A stretch of DNA of 64,000 nucleotides from Talinum fruticosum (lineage: Eukaryota; Streptophyta; Magnoliopsida; Caryophyllales; Talinaceae): NCBI GenBank assembly GCA_021018815.1, contig JAITYX010000030.1, positions 3,177,001-3,241,000 of the forward strand, in the 5' to 3' direction. Every line of letters starts with the position of its first letter. The stretch's first letter is position 1. The notes below the pieces were generated by a model. It was not told where the DNA came from and ran no database searches. It worked only from the letters and a program-made list of their open reading frames with translations. Positions 59,137 through 64,000 of the stretch are shown here, piece by piece. Position numbers and translations under genes: made by a program.

Positions 59137-62100
59137 ATGGCCGCCGAGGAGGAGTCGCCGACGATCGCCGAATTGCCCCATGGTGTCGACGATGTCGAAG
59201 AGTTCGTTTGTGTGAGTTTCGGTTCTTTTTTGACAAAGTTTGGTGTGAATTTTTGATTGAATTGGTGAATTGCGGTGACCTTGTGTTGAGTTTGAAGTGA
59301 ATTGATTGATTTGTGTAGGAGAATGAAGGGGAATTGGCGTGGGATAGTCTTCGGCAGGTTTTCGAGCTTGTGCAGAAAGGGAACCAAGCATTTCGAAGAG
59401 AACGGTTTGAGGAGGTGTAGTAACTGAAGTTGAATTTTGTTATAATACCTTGTTGAATGTTGAAAAGTTTTAATTTTTATTGTTCTTAGTTTTCCCCATT
59501 TAATTCCCCTTAATTGAATGCTCATGGTATTTGTTACTCAGTGTTCCTGTCGCCATTAATTTATTTTTAGGACTCAGATTCTTTTTTCGACCATGTACAT
59601 GTGACTGTTGAATAATTTGATTGGTGTGGCACTGAATGGTGGTGATCAGAGTTCTGAAAAAAAAAAAAACAAAAACTGAGGCTGCCCAGTAGCAAGTCGT
59701 TGAATATGGACTGCAGGGTGACTGAAGCAGTCCATCTTTGTAATTCCCTTTTCGGGTTTAAGGTGAAATAGCCACCGAGATTCTCTATGACTCTCAGACT
59801 TGCTAACTTGGTGTTTCGCTGTGTGTTCTGTGTCTTCAAAATGTCTGTTTTGGCAACTTGAGAGAATTCAAGAAAACCATGTCAGGTGGTCTCTGCAAAG
59901 GGTTGATGGGTTGGTATATGGTGGTATGAATGTACATTAACAACACCAGTTTATTCGTTTGCTCCTAATCAGCATAACGTCTCGACCTTTAAACTGTGTT
60001 TTCTGAGACTGTGTCCAATAGTGCTGGCATGTCTCTTGTGCACTTTGAGATGTAAAACGGAGAGAAGCATTCCCTAATATACTAGGCCCAAAACATAACT
60101 TCAGTTACAATAATTCAGTTCATACAAACAGCATTGACACTGAGAGTCTATGTTCTTTAGTTTGCTTCTCCTAGTTCTACTGTTTGCTTCAGAGAGGGGG
60201 TGGGGGAAGCCGTCAAATTTATAACATTTGTTGGCTCAAGTCTTGTTTCATTAGTATACAGGTAAACCTAACATTTGGCTTGCCATAGAGTGAAAGGTCC
60301 CCTTGGGTGTGTGTGTGTTGGGAGGGGAGGTGGTGCTTATACAATCTTCCTTCATCTAATGTGCTATTGGTGTTGTAGCCATAAGATATCTGGAAAGGGA
60401 TTCGAAATTCTCTTGACAGATGTATAGAAATTAATATAGTTTCACATTGATCTTACATTCTGGGATTTTGATGCTTGATTATTGCAGGCAATTACTTGCT
60501 ATTCAAGGGCTAATATCATGAAACAGGGTGATCCTATTATTTTGAGCAATAGGTGTGCTGCATATATAAGGTAATTTCCCTTGCAAGCAATCTATGTGAT
60601 CAAGCCCCCTCCTAACCCCCCAAAAAAAAAAAAAAAACTATTTCCTTGGAATTGAGTGTATGACATTTCGTTTTATTCTCTATTGGGCTACTTTCCAGGT
60701 TAAGCCAGTTTTTGAAGTCCAGGCCACCACATGCTTCTGAATATAGTCCATTGAATGGGCTGGATCCTACAGTTCATGCCGAAGTATGTCCATGTTTATT
60801 CATTTGTATATAATATAATGATTATTGTGTGCAAGCTCCAAAGGTAGGAACTAAATTTTACTGCACTCATAGAACTGGGAGAAAAGTCAAGTGTGAAGAA
60901 CAGGGTGTGGTGCTGGGAGAAGGAATCATGTAGGGGAATTATTCTAAGCTTCGTTAAAGTTGCTTGGTGCTGGCAGCCAGCGATTTGGCGATTATATGTC
61001 TATAAAGCTTATGATTGTGATTACACTTTTCTTCACTGAGGTCATCCTTGGTTCAGTTAGGTCAGACTTCTTGCTGCATGTGTGACACACCTAAGATACC
61101 AAATTAGTGCTACTTGTGCCAAGTTGACGCTCGATAGATGCTTATTGCACTGGAGAGTATGTACAAAGTTACTCAAGATGCCTTGGGTGGTATCCTGACA
61201 CCCAAACTTGTTGGGTTTGCTGAATTTAGCATGTTTAAAGGACTTGGACACATTGTCCAGAAAATATCACTGACACCCTTGGCCTTGTGCATAATCCTAT
61301 ATTCCTATAAAAGTTGCCCTCCCACATTGCTTCCATAAGTTCCTACTCTAGAGCATTCCCTAGTAATTTCACAGAATTTTGCAAGGAACATACTAGAAAT
61401 ATGCTACCTTATGTGTGATGAATGTATCCTTAAAATCTAGAACTGTGCAGTTTGTAGTTATAAGGGAGCTTCTCCAAACCAGAGTTGGAAAATTCTGGGA
61501 AATGACATCTGGACATCCTTGGGAAATTTACCCCTTTTAGAAATTTTTAAGTATGTTTGCCTTTTGATTGTGTGCCTATGGAATGAACCTCTAGTAAGAT
61601 GTGATGCAGCCTTAGTTGGAGAGGGCTAACAAAAGGGGAGGTGAGATTTTACCCATGAAATCACCAAAGGCTAAAAAATGCTTCGGATAAAATTGTAGAA
61701 CTGTTTGAACTAAAAGGGACATAGCCATAGAGGTAACAAGAATGGAATACTATGCTTAATGCACGTTTTACCTTGAGCTGTTCGGCATTTAAGGGTTGTG
61801 AATTTTTTTGTGGTGCTGTGCGGGTGCACACGTGTGGTTTTCAAGGGCCGGGGGTTGCTGAGATCCTTGACATGATGGCTGTTACTTTGCTTAGTGTCGT
61901 TCCCTGTTTTGGGAGGTAACAGTGATGCAGATCCTGACTTAAGGGGGAGGGGGAGGGAAATAGTTATTCCTTTTTAGGCTAAACAAAATATTTTCTGGAG
62001 ATATGCATGAGTGAACCGAACCTTCTGGGTGTCAAGGTCCTGTCCTAATAGGGTCCTACTCTTGGGTTTGATCCTAGTGTTGCATAAAGCTCAGTTCCTG

Positions 62101-63714
62101 CTGTGCAGTATATTCTGAACTATACGCTTACTGGACCATAATCTTAATTTCTAAGGATCTGATGAAATGTGAATACAGCTTGCCTTGAAGGATGCTGAGA
62201 AAGTCATGAATATCAGAAATAACTCTGTGAAGTCATACGTTTTGCAAGCTGATGCTTTTGTTTTGGTAAGTATCACAAGTTCACAAGTATGAGATGATTA
62301 TTGTGAAATAGGATTATGATTTGTCTTCTACTGTTCTAACATCTGAATGCTTCAATTCACATACAAGAGGTACATTTGTTTAAGTTTTATTGGTTCTGAG
62401 TGATATCTATTGAAGCATATTTTACCCGTTAGGTCTGCTGACATTTGATTTTTTTGTCCTAAGGATGCTGTCTAACATCTGTTTCTCTTAAGTAGATTCA
62501 TGATGCTGGGTGCTTTGTATATAATGACATTCTTGTTGAACTTCTTGCTTTTTATATGAAGTTGTGGATGATGTACCTCTTTAGATAAGCGCACTTTATG
62601 TTTCTGATGCTAGTTTATCTTACAAATGAGCAGTTAGAAAGATACGAATTGGCGCGTGATACTATTCTGTCTGGACTTCAGCTTGATCCTCTTAGGTAAA
62701 AATTATTACTTTCCGGTGAGGCGTTTTGTTGTCTGCTTGATAATCGTTGCAGGGCATCCAGTGTGACACACCTTTTTTGTCTTGGATAGCATCCATCTGC
62801 AGTCTCTTCTTTTGAATTTGGAGAGAACATGTACTAGTTCAGCAAAGGGAAGAAGCCGTGGAAAACCAGAGCGTACTGACGACTTTGATTGTACCCTTTG
62901 CCTGAAGCTACTATACGAGCCAATTACTACTCCCTGTGGGCATTCGTTTTGTCGCTCATGTCTATTTCAGTCGATGGATCGAAGTAAGATTTTTTTCCTT
63001 TTAACTTGTAAGATTCTCTTTTCGGTTCTTTACCTACTTATATCTTCTATTATTCTTTTGCTCAATGCAGGTAATAAATGCCCTCTTTGTCGAACTGTAG
63101 TATTCATCACTCCCAGGACATGTGCTATCACGTATGTGGCTTACTTGATATATTTATCTTATTTTATTTTCATTCCACTTGGGGATCAACCCTTTTATTC
63201 TTTTTGAGGTAGGAAATGGTTTCAGATTTCGGTTATACAGAAATAGGGAGTAAAGACAGATCCCGTGCCAAAAGCTAATCTTCCCTGTCAAAAATGTTGC
63301 TCTTAACAGTGTGGATACAGATTGACAAACACTATGATTGAGGAACCTGTTATATTTTATTGTATCAATTTTGGGATGTCTGACAAATAAATAAATAAAG
63401 TGCTCTCATGAAGGATAATAGATCCACTCTGCTTGGTTTGTTCATATTATGATATTATGTTGATTTGTTGATATTATTCTAAAACATATATTAGCTGTTT
63501 GATTTGTTCTTGAAATTGTATGTTTTCTTTTTCCAGTGTGACACTTAACAACATTATCCAGAAAAACTTTCCAGAGGAATATGCTGAGAGGAAATTGGAG
63601 AATGATAGTTTAATAAAGCTTGGTGTTGATTTGGTTCCTCTTTTTGTCATGGATGCTGTCCTTCCTTGTGAGAAGTTGCCACTCAACATATTTGAGCCTC
63701 GCTACAGGCTTATG
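59137..63714 (+). CDS. TPR-RING-LON domain protein (LONRF-like E3 ligase), 3' end outside window
   Basis: Nine exons are inside the window: 59137-59211, 59319-59414, 60488-60570, 60699-60783, 62179-62265, 62634-62695, 62790-62983, 63071-63131 and 63537-63714, all GT/AG and in phase, for 307 residues before the last visible donor (ATG/GTGAGT). Residues about 36-180 are TPR-like: FELVQKGNQAFRRERFEEAI, ILSNRCAAYIRLSQFL, LKDAEKVMNIRNNSVKSYVL. Residues 197-234 are a complete C3HC4 RING: CTLCLKLLYEPITTPCGHSF then CRSC and CPLC. The LON substrate-binding-type domain begins at about 278 with VPLFVMDAVLPCEKLPLNIF then EPRYRLM. The order TPR-RING-LON is that of LONRF ubiquitin ligases. The start is chosen because it gives MAAEEESPTIAELP in frame with a good context. 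No lesions are seen. Confidence 0.93.
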
Positions 63715-64000
63715 GTGAGTTGTCAGCTGGACTCTATGCTCTACAGAATAGATACTTTCAGGCAATGAAAACCTTTACCTTTTGCAGTAAATATTATCAT
63801 TTGTTTTTTAGAGTGAGAACCTTGTTATTCTTTTATCAATTGAGTCGTATGGCCTTTGTTATGAAGGTTGAGTCCTACTGCTTGCCCACCTTTTTCTCAC
63901 TCTTGCTCTCCCTTTCACCTTTTGTTGTTAACTTGTTATTAAGGGAAGTAAAGAGATGTTGAACTGGTCATTATCTGGTCATTAATTATGTAATGAAATA
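63715..64000 (+). other. Intron of the TPR-RING-LON gene running off the window
   Basis: After the GTGAGT donor at 63715 the remaining bases are T-rich, as in plant introns. No further LON-domain exon is visible before the window ends. Confidence 0.6.

Noticed and set aside
58968..59525. 185-codon minus-strand frame antisense to the TPR-RING-LON 5' end
   Set aside because: It covers the 5' leader, exons 1-2 and introns of a well-supported plus-strand gene and has no family features.

Overview
This is a stretch of plant nuclear genome, almost certainly from a eudicot. The genes are split by many GT/AG introns. Ribosomal protein S15 and the GCK-type kinase have typical land-plant sequences, two products carry Ser/Thr-rich plastid-type leaders, and the intergenic DNA is AT-rich and full of plant transposon debris (solo LTR, LINE, CACTA, Harbinger-like, Mutator-like and Stowaway-like elements). 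I see no bacterial operons, CRISPR arrays or virus.

Layout. 1-2000: two tandem minus-strand HpcH/HpaI aldolase genes. The first runs off the left edge and lacks a leader; the second has a plastid-type leader and one internal frameshift. 2997-5018: a plus-strand gene for a plastid-targeted coiled-coil membrane protein of unknown function. 5-23 kb: a gene-poor repeat block holding a solo LTR with intact target-site duplication, two copies of a RING-H2 gene fragment (one carrying a Harbinger-like insertion), a CACTA-like element with a LINE inside it, the 5' end of a neprosin-type gene, and several small DNA elements. 24.1-38.5 kb: a 22-exon minus-strand GCK/STE20-family kinase whose intron 8 holds a non-autonomous LTR element with a decayed polypyrimidine-tract-binding-protein-like RRM. 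38.5-43.3 kb: more repeats, including a Mutator-like foldback element. 43.3-51.1 kb: a 14-exon minus-strand TPR gene resembling HLB1. 53.1-54.8 kb: RPS15 with a first coding exon that is only the ATG. 55-59 kb: repeats including a gypsy-type LTR fragment. 59.1 kb to the right edge: a plus-strand TPR-RING-LON gene, incomplete at its 3' end.

The genes do not form a pathway; they are ordinary neighbours on a chromosome. The intact ones are housekeeping or signalling genes: cytosolic translation (RPS15), trans-Golgi/actin traffic (HLB1-like), Ser/Thr kinase signalling, ubiquitin ligation (TPR-RING-LON), and plastid functions (aldolase, unknown membrane protein). Exon boundaries were derived by hand from splice sites and checked by codon phase and exon length.

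The most unusual observations are the RRM carried by the LTR element in the kinase intron, the paralogous empty site that proves the Harbinger-like insertion, and three places where one base appears to be missing from conserved coding sequence (aldolase, kinase exons 1 and 2), all in C/G-rich runs. The last may be a base-quality signature of the assembly rather than biology.
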